Shown: positions 1 through 8,546 of the stretch, piece after piece
How the letters are laid out: each line of letters begins with the position of its first letter
Numbering within the stretch: position 1 is the first letter of the stretch
Source of the DNA: Blastococcus saxobsidens DD2
GTDB taxonomy: Bacteria > Actinomycetota > Actinomycetes > Mycobacteriales > Geodermatophilaceae
Direction of reading: 5' to 3'
Assembly (NCBI RefSeq): GCF_000284015.1
Contig: NC_016943.1
Coordinates: 1,219,541 to 1,283,540 of the forward strand
DNA: 64,000 nucleotides
The notes under the pieces: model-generated
The model's database searches: none
Told to the model about the DNA's origin: nothing
The model's input: the letters and a program-made list of their open reading frames with translations, nothing else
Translations under genes and position numbers: made by a program

Positions 1-1
1 G

Positions 2-457
2 CGGACCGTCGACGGCACCGCGTACACCCTCCAGGCGGTGCAGGTGGACGACACCTGCGCCGGTCACGCGTACGGGCAGGTGGCGGAGTTCCTCGCCGCC
101 ACCGACTGCACGGGGCTGGCCCGGGCGCTGTACTCGGCGAGCGTCGAGGGCGCACCGGTGGTCGTGTCGGTGTCACGGGTGGCCATGGCCGATACGGCGA
201 TCGCGCGGGAACTGCGCGAGCTCACCGACACCGACGGCAGCGGCAACGTCAGTGATCTGCTGCGCGAGGGCGTCACCTACGCCGGCGGCCCGGCGAAGCT
301 CTCCTCGGCCCAGTACGCCAGTGCGGTGTCCGGTCCCACGGTCACCGTCGTCGAGACCGCGTGGGCGAATCCGGCCACCACGGGGAGCGTCGCGGCGCTG
401 GACAAGGCGGCCTCCGACGGCCTGGCGCTGCCGGTACCGCCCCCGCCCGGGGGCTGA
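2..457 (+). CDS. Conserved hypothetical protein, 5' end outside the window
   Basis: The reading frame is open from the first base of the window (codons from position 2 read RTVDGTAYTLQAVQVDDTC), so the gene begins upstream and only its last 151 residues are seen. A GTG at 38 is in frame but probably internal. The visible part has Cys residues in VDDTC and TDCTG, a conserved-looking block ending in SGPTVTVVETAW and a proline-rich tail. No catalytic motif is evident. The last codons are followed after 10 bp by the convergent TetR gene. I recognise no function. A secreted or membrane-anchored actinobacterial protein is possible because the visible part looks extracellular, but the N-terminus is missing. 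Confidence 0.7.
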   Translation, partial: RTVDGTAYTLQAVQVDDTCAGHAYGQVAEFLAATDCTGLARALYSASVEGAPVVVSVSRVAMADTAIARELRELTDTDGSGNVSDLLREGVTYAGGPAKLSSAQYASAVSGPTVTVVETAWANPATTGSVAALDKAASDGLALPVPPPPGG

Positions 458-467
458 GGGGCCGACG

Positions 468-1094
468 TCAGCCGGTCGCGGCGGCCCAGGCCATCCGGCG
501 GAGCAGGTCGCCCGTCGCCGGCCGCCCGAGCCGGCCGGCGCTGTGCGGCGTGGAGTTGATCAGACCGAAGACGGCATGCGCACGGACCCGGCAGGCGGCG
601 GCGTCCGCGCCGGGGTGCAGGCGCGCCAGCACCGCCACCCACTCCTCGACGTAGCGCCGCTGCAGCCGGCGCACCTGCGCGGCGTCGGCGTCGGCCAGCG
701 ACGGGAGGTCGCGGTCGTGGACGACGATCAGCGCCGGGTTGTCGAGCGCGAACTCCACCTGGAAGTCGATCAGCGCACGCAGCTCGTCGGCCGGATCGGG
801 CCCCGCCTCGGAGATCCGCTCCCGGGCGCCGTCGGCCAGCCGTTCACTGATCCGGACCAGCATCTCGGCGAGCATCGCGTCCTTGCTCGCGAAGTGCCGG
901 TAGATGGCCGGACCGGTGACCCCCACGGCGGCGCCCACGTCGTCGACCCCCACCGCGCGGGCCCCGCGCTCGGCGAACAGCTGCGCCGCGGCCTGCAGGA
1001 TCTGCTCCCGCCGGGAGGGCCGTCGGGTGTCGGCGATCAGCGCCGTGTCGCGCGCGGACCGGGCGGGTCCCGCCTGCGACCGGGCCGTGGTCAT
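468..1094 (-). CDS. TetR family transcriptional regulator of the downstream acyl-CoA operon
   Basis: 208 residues. The N-terminal helix-turn-helix (about residues 28-75) reads REQILQAAAQLFAERG ... GAAVGVTGPAIYRHFASKD, the standard TetR recognition-helix pattern with the tyrosine-arginine-histidine-phenylalanine end. The C-terminal helical ligand domain is of the type found beside acyl-CoA catabolic genes. The gene is divergent from the acyl-CoA carboxylase operon that starts at 1184. The 89-bp gap carries an inverted repeat likely to be its operator, so it probably represses its own gene and the operon and responds to an acyl-CoA. In mycobacteria a TetR regulator of branched-chain acid catabolism (Rv2506/BkaR) sits near accA1-accD1. 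The relation is inferred from context. ATG start at 1094. Confidence 0.92.
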   Translation of the reverse strand: MTTARSQAGPARSARDTALIADTRRPSRREQILQAAAQLFAERGARAVGVDDVGAAVGVTGPAIYRHFASKDAMLAEMLVRISERLADGARERISEAGPDPADELRALIDFQVEFALDNPALIVVHDRDLPSLADADAAQVRRLQRRYVEEWVAVLARLHPGADAAACRVRAHAVFGLINSTPHSAGRLGRPATGDLLRRMAWAAATG

Positions 1095-1115
1095 GGCACG
1101 AATGCTAGCCGCGAC

Positions 1116-1131
1116 GTGAACGGTCGTTCAC
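1116..1131. promoter_or_regulatory. Putative TetR operator (inverted repeat)
   Basis: GTGAACG-GT-CGTTCAC is a perfect 7+7 bp inverted repeat with a 2-bp spacer. It lies 22 bp upstream of the TetR start and 53 bp upstream of the carboxylase start. Position and symmetry fit a dimeric TetR repressor site controlling both genes. Confidence 0.7.
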
Positions 1132-1158
1132 CCCCGACGTGCGGAGTGGACCGCGGCT

Positions 1159-1174
1159 GTGAACGACGGTTAAC
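1159..1174. promoter_or_regulatory. Second, imperfect copy of the TetR operator
   Basis: GTGAACGACGGTTAAC repeats the left half of the 1116 operator exactly. The right half matches the expected CGTTCAC at five of seven positions. It ends 9 bp before the GTG start of the carboxylase gene, so binding here would block transcription or initiation. Confidence 0.45.
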
Positions 1175-1183
1175 CTGCTGGGC

Positions 1184-2797
<1,614 letters not shown>

Positions 2798-2848
2798 CGA
2801 CCGCACTCATGGCCATACGTACGGATCGGACGGGGAGTGGTGAGCGGG

Positions 2849-4849
2849 ATGTTCGACACCGTCCTGGTCGCCAACCGCGGCGAGATCGCCGTCCGGGTGA
2901 TCCGCACGCTGCGCGAGATGGGCATCCGGTCGGTCGCCGTCTACAGCGACGCCGACGCCGGAGCGCTGCACACCCGGCTGGCCGACGTCGCCGTCCGGCT
3001 CGGCCCCGCCCCTGCGGCGCAGAGCTACCTGTTGGTCGAGCGGGTGCTCGCCGCCGCGGCGGAGACGGGCGCCCAGGCGGTCCACCCCGGCTACGGCTTC
3101 CTGTCGGAGAACGTCGAGTTCGCCCGGGCGTGCGAGTCGGCGGGGATCGTCTTCATCGGCCCGCCGGTCGCGGCCATCGAGGCGATGGGCGACAAGATCC
3201 GCGCCAAGCAGACCGTGATGGCCGCCGGCGTCCCGGTCGTGCCGGGCCGGAGCGAGCCGGGGATGAGCGACGAGGAGGTGGCCGAGGCCGCCGTCGCCGC
3301 CGGTTTCCCGGTCCTGCTCAAGCCGAGCGCGGGTGGCGGTGGCAAGGGCATGCGCGTCGTGCGGTCGAAGGACGAGCTGCCCGATGCGATCGCCGGTGCG
3401 CGGCGCGAGGCGCGCAGCTCGTTCGGCGACGACACGCTGCTGGTCGAGCGCTACGTCGGCAACTCGCGGCACATCGAGGTGCAGGTGCTCGGCGACACGC
3501 ACGGGACGGTGATCCACCTCGGTGAGCGCGAGTGCAGCCTGCAGCGCCGGCACCAGAAGGTGATCGAGGAGGCGCCGTCGCCGCTGCTGGACACCTCGAT
3601 GCGGGCGTCGATGGGCCGCGCGGCGGTCGAGGCGGCGAAGGCGGTCGGCTACACGGGCGCGGGCACGGTGGAGTTCATCGTCGACGCCGACCGGCCACGG
3701 GACTTCTTCTTCCTGGAGATGAACACCCGGCTCCAGGTCGAGCACCCGGTCACCGAGGCCATCACCGGGCTGGACCTGGTGGAGCAGCAGATCCGGGTGG
3801 CGGCCGGCGAGCGGCTGCCCATCGACCAGAGCGACGTCTCGCTCGACGGGCACGCCATCGAGGCGCGGCTCTACGCCGAGGACCCGGCCCGCGGTTTCCT
3901 GCCGCAGGCCGGCACCGTGCTCGCCCTGATCGAGCCGGCGGGCCCCGGTATCCGGGTCGACAGCTCGCTGGCCGTGGGATCCGTGGTCGGCACCGACTAC
4001 GACCCGATGCTCGCCAAGGTCATCGCCTGGGGTCCCGACCGGGAGACCGCGCGGGCCCGCCTCGTCGGCGCGCTCGGGCGCACCGCCGTCCTCGGCGTGA
4101 GCACCAACGCCGCGTTCCTGCGCGCACTGCTCACCGACGAGGACGTCGTCGCCGGCCGGCTCGACACCGGGCTGATCGAGCGTCGCGGGAACGACCTCAC
4201 GGCGGCGGACCCGGTGCCGGAGTCGGTGTACGCGTCCGCCGCCCTGGCGCTGCAGCTCGAGGCCGAGCCCACCGGTCCGGTCGTCGACCGGTTCGACGTG
4301 CCCGACGGCTGGCGGCTGGGTGAGCCGGCGTGGACCGTGCGGCGCCTGCAGGCGCCCGGTGGCGAACCGGTCGTGATCCGCCTGCGCGGCCGGGCTGCCG
4401 ATGCCGAGCTGTGCATCGGGGACGGCGCCCCGGTGCCCGCCCGGGCGGCTCGGTACGGGGACGACCTGGTGGTGACCGTCGGCGACTGGACGGCCCGCTA
4501 CGCGGTCGTGCACGTGGGCGGTTCGGTGTGGCTGGCGGCCGACGGGCGGGTCACCGAGCTGCGCGAGCAGGAGCGGCTGGCGTCGTCCGCGGCGGGCGCG
4601 GCGGCGGGTGACGGCGTCGTCACCTCGCCCATGCCGGGCACCGTGACGGTGGTGCAGGCCTCGGTCGGGGACGAGGTGGAGGCGGGCACCCCGCTGCTCG
4701 TCGTCGAGGCGATGAAGATGGAGCACGTGCTCACCGCCCCGGTCGCGGGGACGGTGGCCGAGCTCGGTGTGACGGCGGGCCAGACGGTCGCGCTGGACGA
4801 GCGGCTGGCGCTGGTGATGCCCAAGGCGCCCGATCAACAGGAGCTCTGA
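2849..4849 (+). CDS. accA1: Acyl-CoA carboxylase alpha subunit: biotin carboxylase fused to biotin carrier domain
   Basis: 666 residues from ATG 2849 (in-frame GTGs at 2837 and 2840 are alternatives; the GGGGAG at 2832 is better spaced for 2849). It opens with the biotin carboxylase hallmark MFDTVLVANRGEIAVRVIRT. The ATP-grasp glycine loop GGGGKGMRVV is near residues 160-170, EMNTRLQVEHPVTE follows, and a C-terminal biotinyl domain carries EAMKMEHV with Lys623 as the biotin site. It makes carboxybiotin from ATP and bicarbonate for the partner encoded just upstream. The order beta-alpha-dehydrogenase matches mycobacterial accD1-accA1-fadE19. Substrate (methylcrotonyl-CoA) is inferred from the partner. 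Confidence 0.93.
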   Translation: MFDTVLVANRGEIAVRVIRTLREMGIRSVAVYSDADAGALHTRLADVAVRLGPAPAAQSYLLVERVLAAAAETGAQAVHPGYGFLSENVEFARACESAGIVFIGPPVAAIEAMGDKIRAKQTVMAAGVPVVPGRSEPGMSDEEVAEAAVAAGFPVLLKPSAGGGGKGMRVVRSKDELPDAIAGARREARSSFGDDTLLVERYVGNSRHIEVQVLGDTHGTVIHLGERECSLQRRHQKVIEEAPSPLLDTSMRASMGRAAVEAAKAVGYTGAGTVEFIVDADRPRDFFFLEMNTRLQVEHPVTEAITGLDLVEQQIRVAAGERLPIDQSDVSLDGHAIEARLYAEDPARGFLPQAGTVLALIEPAGPGIRVDSSLAVGSVVGTDYDPMLAKVIAWGPDRETARARLVGALGRTAVLGVSTNAAFLRALLTDEDVVAGRLDTGLIERRGNDLTAADPVPESVYASAALALQLEAEPTGPVVDRFDVPDGWRLGEPAWTVRRLQAPGGEPVVIRLRGRAADAELCIGDGAPVPARAARYGDDLVVTVGDWTARYAVVHVGGSVWLAADGRVTELREQERLASSAAGAAAGDGVVTSPMPGTVTVVQASVGDEVEAGTPLLVVEAMKMEHVLTAPVAGTVAELGVTAGQTVALDERLALVMPKAPDQQEL

Positions 4850-4854
4850 CCCAG

Positions 4855-6009
4855 ATGTTGGACTACCGGCTCAGCGACGAGACCGAGGCGCTGCGGAAGA
4901 CCGTGCAGGAGTTCGCCCGCGAGGTGATCGCCCCGCAGATCGGCGAGTTTTACGAGCGCGACGAGTTCCCCACCGAGATCGTGCGGCAGATGGGCGAGCT
5001 CGGGCTGTTCGGTCTGCCGTTCCCCGAAGAGTACGGCGGGGCGGGCGGCACGTACTTCGACCTCTGCGTGGCGCTGGAGGAGCTGGCCCGCGTGGACAGC
5101 TCGATGGCGATCACCGTCGAGGCCGGCGTCTCCCTCGGCGCCATGCCGATCTACCGGTTCGGCACGCCGGAGCAGAAGCAGGAATGGCTGCCGCGGCTCT
5201 GCTCGGGCGAGGCGCTGGGTGCCTTCGGGCTGACCGAGCCGGGCGGGGGGTCGGACGCCGGGGCGACCCGGACCACCGCGCGCCTGGAGGACGGGCAGTG
5301 GGTGATCAACGGCTCGAAGGCGTTCATCACCAACTCGGGCACCGACCTGACCCAGCTCGTCACGGTCACCGCCGTCACCGGGACGCGGCCGGACGGCGGC
5401 AAGGAGATCTCGGCGATCATCGTCCCATCGGGCACGACGGGTTTCACCGTGGGCCAGCGGTACTCGAAGGTCGGCTGGAACGCCTCCGACACCCGGGAGC
5501 TGTCCTTCGACGACGTCAGCGTGCCCGAGGAGAACCTGGTGGGGGAGCGGGGCCGCGGCTACGCGCAGTTCCTGTCGATCCTCGACGAGGGCCGGATCGC
5601 CATCTCGGCGCTCTCGGTCGGGCTGGCCCAGGGGTGCGTGGACGAGTCGGTGAAGTACGCCGGGGAGCGGGAGGCGTTCGGCCAGCCGATCGGGAAGAAT
5701 CAGGCGGTCCAGTTCATGATCGCCGACATGGAGGTCCGGGCCTCGACCGCGCGGCTGGCCTACTACCGCGCCGCGGAGAAGATGCTGCGTGGTGAGCCGT
5801 TCAAGCGCGAGGCCTCGATCGCCAAGCTGTACAGCTCCGAGATCGCCATGGACAACGCCCGCTACGCCACCCAGGTGCACGGCGGCTACGGGTTCATGAA
5901 CGAGTTCCCGGTGGGCCGGTTCTACCGGGACGCGAAGATCCTCGAGATCGGCGAGGGCACCAGCGAGGTGCAGCGGATGCTCATCGCCCGGGATCTCGGC
6001 GTCGGCTGA
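4855..6009 (+). CDS. Acyl-CoA dehydrogenase (branched/short-chain type)
   Basis: 384 residues, a full-length FAD-dependent acyl-CoA dehydrogenase. The N-terminal helical domain begins MLDYRLSDETEALR. The middle beta domain has AFGLTEPGGGSDAG and WVINGSKAFITNSGT, and the C-terminal domain has REAFGQPIGKNQAVQF and HGGYGFMNEFPV. A Glu is present at position 367 in IGEGTSEVQR, as in short-chain and branched-chain dehydrogenases. Isovaleryl-CoA dehydrogenases usually have Ala there and take the base from an earlier helix; an acid is also present there (ILDEGRI), so the exact substrate is open. It starts 5 bp after accA1 and is the last gene of the operon. Confidence 0.93.
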   Translation: MLDYRLSDETEALRKTVQEFAREVIAPQIGEFYERDEFPTEIVRQMGELGLFGLPFPEEYGGAGGTYFDLCVALEELARVDSSMAITVEAGVSLGAMPIYRFGTPEQKQEWLPRLCSGEALGAFGLTEPGGGSDAGATRTTARLEDGQWVINGSKAFITNSGTDLTQLVTVTAVTGTRPDGGKEISAIIVPSGTTGFTVGQRYSKVGWNASDTRELSFDDVSVPEENLVGERGRGYAQFLSILDEGRIAISALSVGLAQGCVDESVKYAGEREAFGQPIGKNQAVQFMIADMEVRASTARLAYYRAAEKMLRGEPFKREASIAKLYSSEIAMDNARYATQVHGGYGFMNEFPVGRFYRDAKILEIGEGTSEVQRMLIARDLGVG

Positions 6010-6010
6010 C

Positions 6011-6046
6011 GCCGCGAGTCCGCGCTGACGGCAGGACGTCCGCGGC
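6011..6046 (+). terminator. Possible terminator of the acyl-CoA operon
   Basis: An imperfect hairpin (GCCGCG-A-GTCC pairing with GGAC-GTC-CGCGGC across a 12-nt loop) begins right after the dehydrogenase stop codon. There is no U-tract, as is common in high-GC actinobacteria. Confidence 0.35.
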
Positions 6047-6056
6047 TCGGCTCTGC

Positions 6057-6230
6057 CTACCGGGATGCCCGGCGCGCGATGCGCTCGCGTGCTTTCCGCT
6101 TGAGCTCAGCCAGACCCTTCGTGTCACCCTCTGGACTAGCCATCAAATCCGGGTCGGCGGGGAAGAGATTCTCCCAGTCCGGGACAGGGGCGTGATCGTC
6201 CGCTGCGGATCTCGGCGTGGTCTGTGACAT
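6057..6230 (-). CDS. Small hypothetical protein (57 residues) beside the CRISPR-linked membrane protein
   Basis: Reads MSQTTPRSAADDHAPVPDWE, continues through an acidic middle (ENLFPADPDLMASPEGD) and ends in a basic amphipathic helix rich in Lys and Arg. The start is well supported: a GGGAGG Shine-Dalgarno sequence lies 5 nt upstream of the ATG. It begins 14 bp after the stop of the 154-residue membrane protein gene at 6245 and reads in the same direction, so the two are very likely co-transcribed. Base composition is lower in GC than neighbouring genes. No family recognised. It is too short to be caught by length-filtered gene finding. Confidence 0.6.
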   Translation of the reverse strand: MSQTTPRSAADDHAPVPDWENLFPADPDLMASPEGDTKGLAELKRKARERIARRASR

Positions 6231-6244
6231 GGCAACCTCCCTCC

Positions 6245-6709
6245 TCAGATCAGGTTCACGATAGCGCCGACCAGAATGGCCACGCTGGCGCCGAGGCGCA
6301 GCGCCGCGGCCAGGCGGAGAAAGCGGAGTTTGACCAACAACTGCTGCTCGTCCCGGGCCTGGAGGTCGATCCGGGTATTAAGCAAGACCAGACGCGCGGT
6401 CGTCGGATCGACGCCAAGGTATCGGTCACGCAACAACCCGACGTCGATCGCCTTGTCGACCCGCAGGCCCAGTGACCGCACCGCTGCGGCACCGGCAGCG
6501 ACGGCAATGACCTGACCGATCAAGCCGGCGATCTCCGGCCGGGCGCCGACGAGAGCGACGAGGACTCCCGCAGCAGCCAGCACGAGACCGTTCTTGGTAT
6601 CCAGGCTCGACGCCCGAGTGCGGTACGAGCCCTCCACGCGGACGAGCGCCGACTCTACGACGTCGAGCGACGGCACCGGATGCGGATCGATCCGCGGTGG
6701 CGTGGTCAT
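6245..6709 (-). CDS. Small three-helix membrane protein, SLATT/Pycsar-effector-like architecture
   Basis: 154 residues, ATG at 6709. An N-terminal amphipathic segment (VVESALVRVEGSYRTRASSL, then DTKN) leads into two close hydrophobic segments, about residues 40-60 (LVLAAAGVLVALVG) and 65-85 (GLIGQVIAVAAGAAAV). A soluble helical stretch with many Leu and charged residues follows, then a C-terminal hydrophobic helix (AAALRLGASVAILVGAIVNLI). Two helices, a cytosolic helical region and a last helix, preceded by an Asp-Lys pair, is the layout of SLATT/DUF5706 membrane effectors of nucleotide-signalling defence systems; this is architecture only, not a proven match. It sits between the 57-residue gene and the CRISPR array, and its ATG overlaps (ATGA) the stop of a truncated upstream frame. 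Confidence 0.65.
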   Translation of the reverse strand: MTTPPRIDPHPVPSLDVVESALVRVEGSYRTRASSLDTKNGLVLAAAGVLVALVGARPEIAGLIGQVIAVAAGAAAVRSLGLRVDKAIDVGLLRDRYLGVDPTTARLVLLNTRIDLQARDEQQLLVKLRFLRLAAALRLGASVAILVGAIVNLI

Positions 6710-6864
6710 GAGGCGAGCTGCTCGCGGAGCGAGATGGCCTGGCTGACCACTGCTTCGTGATGGTCCACGCGGCGACTGTAGGACCAGGGTGAGACGCTTT
6801 CGACTGGGCAGCACCGCCAGTGGTACCTCGTCGGCCAGATCAGGGGGCTCATGTCCATCACGCA
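6710..6864. other. CRISPR leader-side region containing the tail of a broken gene
   Basis: 155 bp between the membrane-protein start and the first CRISPR repeat. On the minus strand an open frame ends RRVDHHEAVVSQAISLREQ-LAS-stop, with its TGA overlapping the next ATG (ATGA), the spacing of a real translationally coupled gene. A neighbouring minus frame reads DEVPLAVLPSRKRLTLVLQS, which suggests that the original frame was broken by a frameshift here. Upstream of that, the frame runs only into CRISPR repeats. By repeat orientation this should also be the leader side of the array. No promoter could be assigned. Confidence 0.35.
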
Positions 6865-7318
6865 GTGCTCCCCGCGTCCGCGGGGGTGAGCCCGTGTACA
6901 TCGGCCCGGACGAGCCCCACTGGGCGTGCTCCCCGCGTCCGCGGGGGTGAGCCCACGTCGTCGGGCAACAACCACTCTGGACGGGAGTGCTCCCCGCGTC
7001 CGCGGGGGTGAGCCCGCCACCGCCCGGTCCTGGGGCAGCGCGCCGAGGTGCTCCCCGCGTCCGCGGGGGTGAGCCCGCGCGGCTGAACTCGTCAGCGGTG
7101 ACCGCGGTGTGCTCCCCGCGTCCGCGGGGGTGAGCCCACCCCGAAGCGCGGGCAGGACGGCTACCACGAGTGCTCCTGCGTCCGCGGGGGTGAGCCCCGC
7201 TCACATACTGGGCCAGCAGGTCACGTGCCGTGTTCCCCGCGTCCGCGGGGGTGAGCCTCTCGGGCGCCGCCGCCCCAGAGGACGACAGGTGCTCCCCGCG
7301 TCCGCGGGGGGTGATCCC
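6865..7318 (+). CRISPR. Type I-E-like CRISPR array, 8 repeats and 7 spacers, no cas genes in the window
   Basis: The 29-nt repeats begin GTGCTCCCCGCG and end GTGAGCCC, with an internal palindrome (CCCCGCG / CGCGGGG), the type I-E pattern. Repeat starts: 6865, 6926, 6987, 7048, 7109, 7170, 7230, 7289. Repeats 1-5 are identical and separated by 32-nt spacers. Repeat 6 has lost one base (CTCCTGCG), repeat 7 has GTGTTCC and GAGCCT, and repeat 8 has an extra G and GATCCC. The decay at the high-coordinate end marks the old, leader-distal end, so the leader should be below 6865. The seven spacers share no obvious sequence with each other. No cas1, cas2 or Cascade genes are found anywhere in the 64 kb, so expression would need machinery encoded elsewhere. 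Confidence 0.95.
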
Positions 7319-7391
7319 CGCCGGCGCCGGTTTTCGGACAGGCGGTTCGGCGCCTGCGACGGCCGGCCGGCGGGGCGGTCGGCCGTGGCAG

Positions 7392-7414
7392 GGGCCCCGT
7401 GACGTCAGGGGCCC
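7392..7414 (-). terminator. Hairpin downstream of the siderophore-binding protein gene
   Basis: GGGCCCC and GGGGCCC form a perfect 7-bp stem around a 9-nt loop, 7 bp past the stop codon of the minus-strand lipoprotein gene. Confidence 0.5.
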
Positions 7415-7421
7415 GTGGGAG

Positions 7422-8366
7422 TCACAGGCAGTTCGTGCCGGCGAGCTTGGCCTCCACGTCGTCCAGGACGATTCCCGCGCCGATCGGCCCGATCCCCAGC
7501 ATCCACTCGTCGTCGTCGACCTCGAAGGCACAGTCGGGCACGGCCTCCAGGAAGTCCCACACGGCGGTGACGCTGCCCTTGGTGGTCGCCCCCGGGTCGC
7601 CGTAGGCGGTCGAGAACACGATGTCCGCGTCGGCCTGGTCGATGAGCTCCGGGCTGATGTAGACCATCGAGTACTCGTCGTAGGGCAGCTCGGGAAGGGT
7701 GAATCCGACGTCGGCGAGGATGCTGCCGGAGAAGGTCTCGGGGCCATAGATGCGCGTCTCGTCGGGGAGGAAGCGCACGATCGAGGCGCTCGCCCCGTCC
7801 GCGCCGAGAGCATCGCCGATCTCCTGGGCCCGGCTCTCGTACTCCGCCAGCGCCTCCTCGCCTTCCTCGGCCATGCCCAGGGCTTCGGCCGTGGTGCTGA
7901 AGATGGCCTGCCAGCCTTCCTCGTAGTCGGTGAGGACGGTGGGGGCGATCTCGCTGAGCTGGTCGTAGATCTCCTCGTGCCGCACGGAGGAGGACAGGAT
8001 CAGATCGGGTTCCAGCGCTGCGATGGCCTCGAGCTCGGGCTCCTCGATCGACCCGACGATCTCGATGCCCTCCGTGCGGTCACCCAGGTAGTCCGGCAGG
8101 CCGCCGGCGACATCGGACTGCACCGACCCCACGGGCGTGACCCCCAGGGAGAGGGCGGTGTCGAGGTGCGGGGTGTCGAGGGTGACGATCCGCTGGGGCT
8201 CGGCAGGGACCTCCGTCGTCCCCATGACGTGGGAGACCGATCGGGTCTCCACCGCATCCTCCTGGGCAGAGGTCTCCGGGGCGTTCTCGGAGGAGGAGCC
8301 ACAGGCGCTGAGGGCGGTCACAGCGACTGCGGCGGTGGCGAGCATGCGTAGGCGCACGGGGCGCAC
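7422..8366 (-). CDS. Iron-siderophore ABC transporter substrate-binding lipoprotein
   Basis: 314 residues. The N-terminal signal peptide ends in the lipobox LSAC (Cys about residue 21), so the protein is membrane-anchored on the outside. The mature part has the FepB/FhuD-type two-lobed binding fold: RIVTLDTPHLDTALSLGVTPVGS near the start, DLILSSS and YDQLSEIAPTVL in lobe one, and a C-terminal lobe ending DDVEAKLAGTNCL. It likely delivers a ferric siderophore to a permease. No permease or ATPase gene adjoins it. An IdeR/DtxR iron box about 90 bp upstream indicates induction under iron starvation. GTG start with AAAGGAAG upstream. Confidence 0.9.
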   Translation of the reverse strand: MRPVRLRMLATAAVAVTALSACGSSSENAPETSAQEDAVETRSVSHVMGTTEVPAEPQRIVTLDTPHLDTALSLGVTPVGSVQSDVAGGLPDYLGDRTEGIEIVGSIEEPELEAIAALEPDLILSSSVRHEEIYDQLSEIAPTVLTDYEEGWQAIFSTTAEALGMAEEGEEALAEYESRAQEIGDALGADGASASIVRFLPDETRIYGPETFSGSILADVGFTLPELPYDEYSMVYISPELIDQADADIVFSTAYGDPGATTKGSVTAVWDFLEAVPDCAFEVDDDEWMLGIGPIGAGIVLDDVEAKLAGTNCL

Positions 8367-8455
8367 TTCCTTTCGGCGGCACGAGCCGCGCGGACGAGGG
8401 CGGGGCTCGCAGCCGTCGTCGACCTGCTGCTGCCCCAGGGCCGTGAACGCGTCTA

Positions 8456-8474
8456 TTAGGCCAGGCTTACCTCA
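8456..8474 (-). promoter_or_regulatory. Iron box (IdeR/DtxR operator)
   Basis: TTAGGCCAGGCTTACCTCA matches the 19-bp actinobacterial iron-box consensus TTAGGTTAGGCTAACCTAA at 15 positions. It lies 90-108 bp upstream of the siderophore-binding lipoprotein start, the expected place for an iron-dependent repressor. Confidence 0.8.
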
Positions 8475-8546
8475 GTCCACTCCAGCCGGGTCCGCCCGCG
8501 GGGGGACGGTGGGCCGCTCGACGGAGCCGCTGGTCGTCCGCCGCGG

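Noticed and set aside
6706..7402. Open frames through the CRISPR array with repeated SPPRTRG, LPASAGVSP and AHPRGRGEH peptides
   Set aside because: The repeats are type I-E CRISPR repeats translated in several frames; such hypothetical proteins are a known artefact and carry no ribosome sites.
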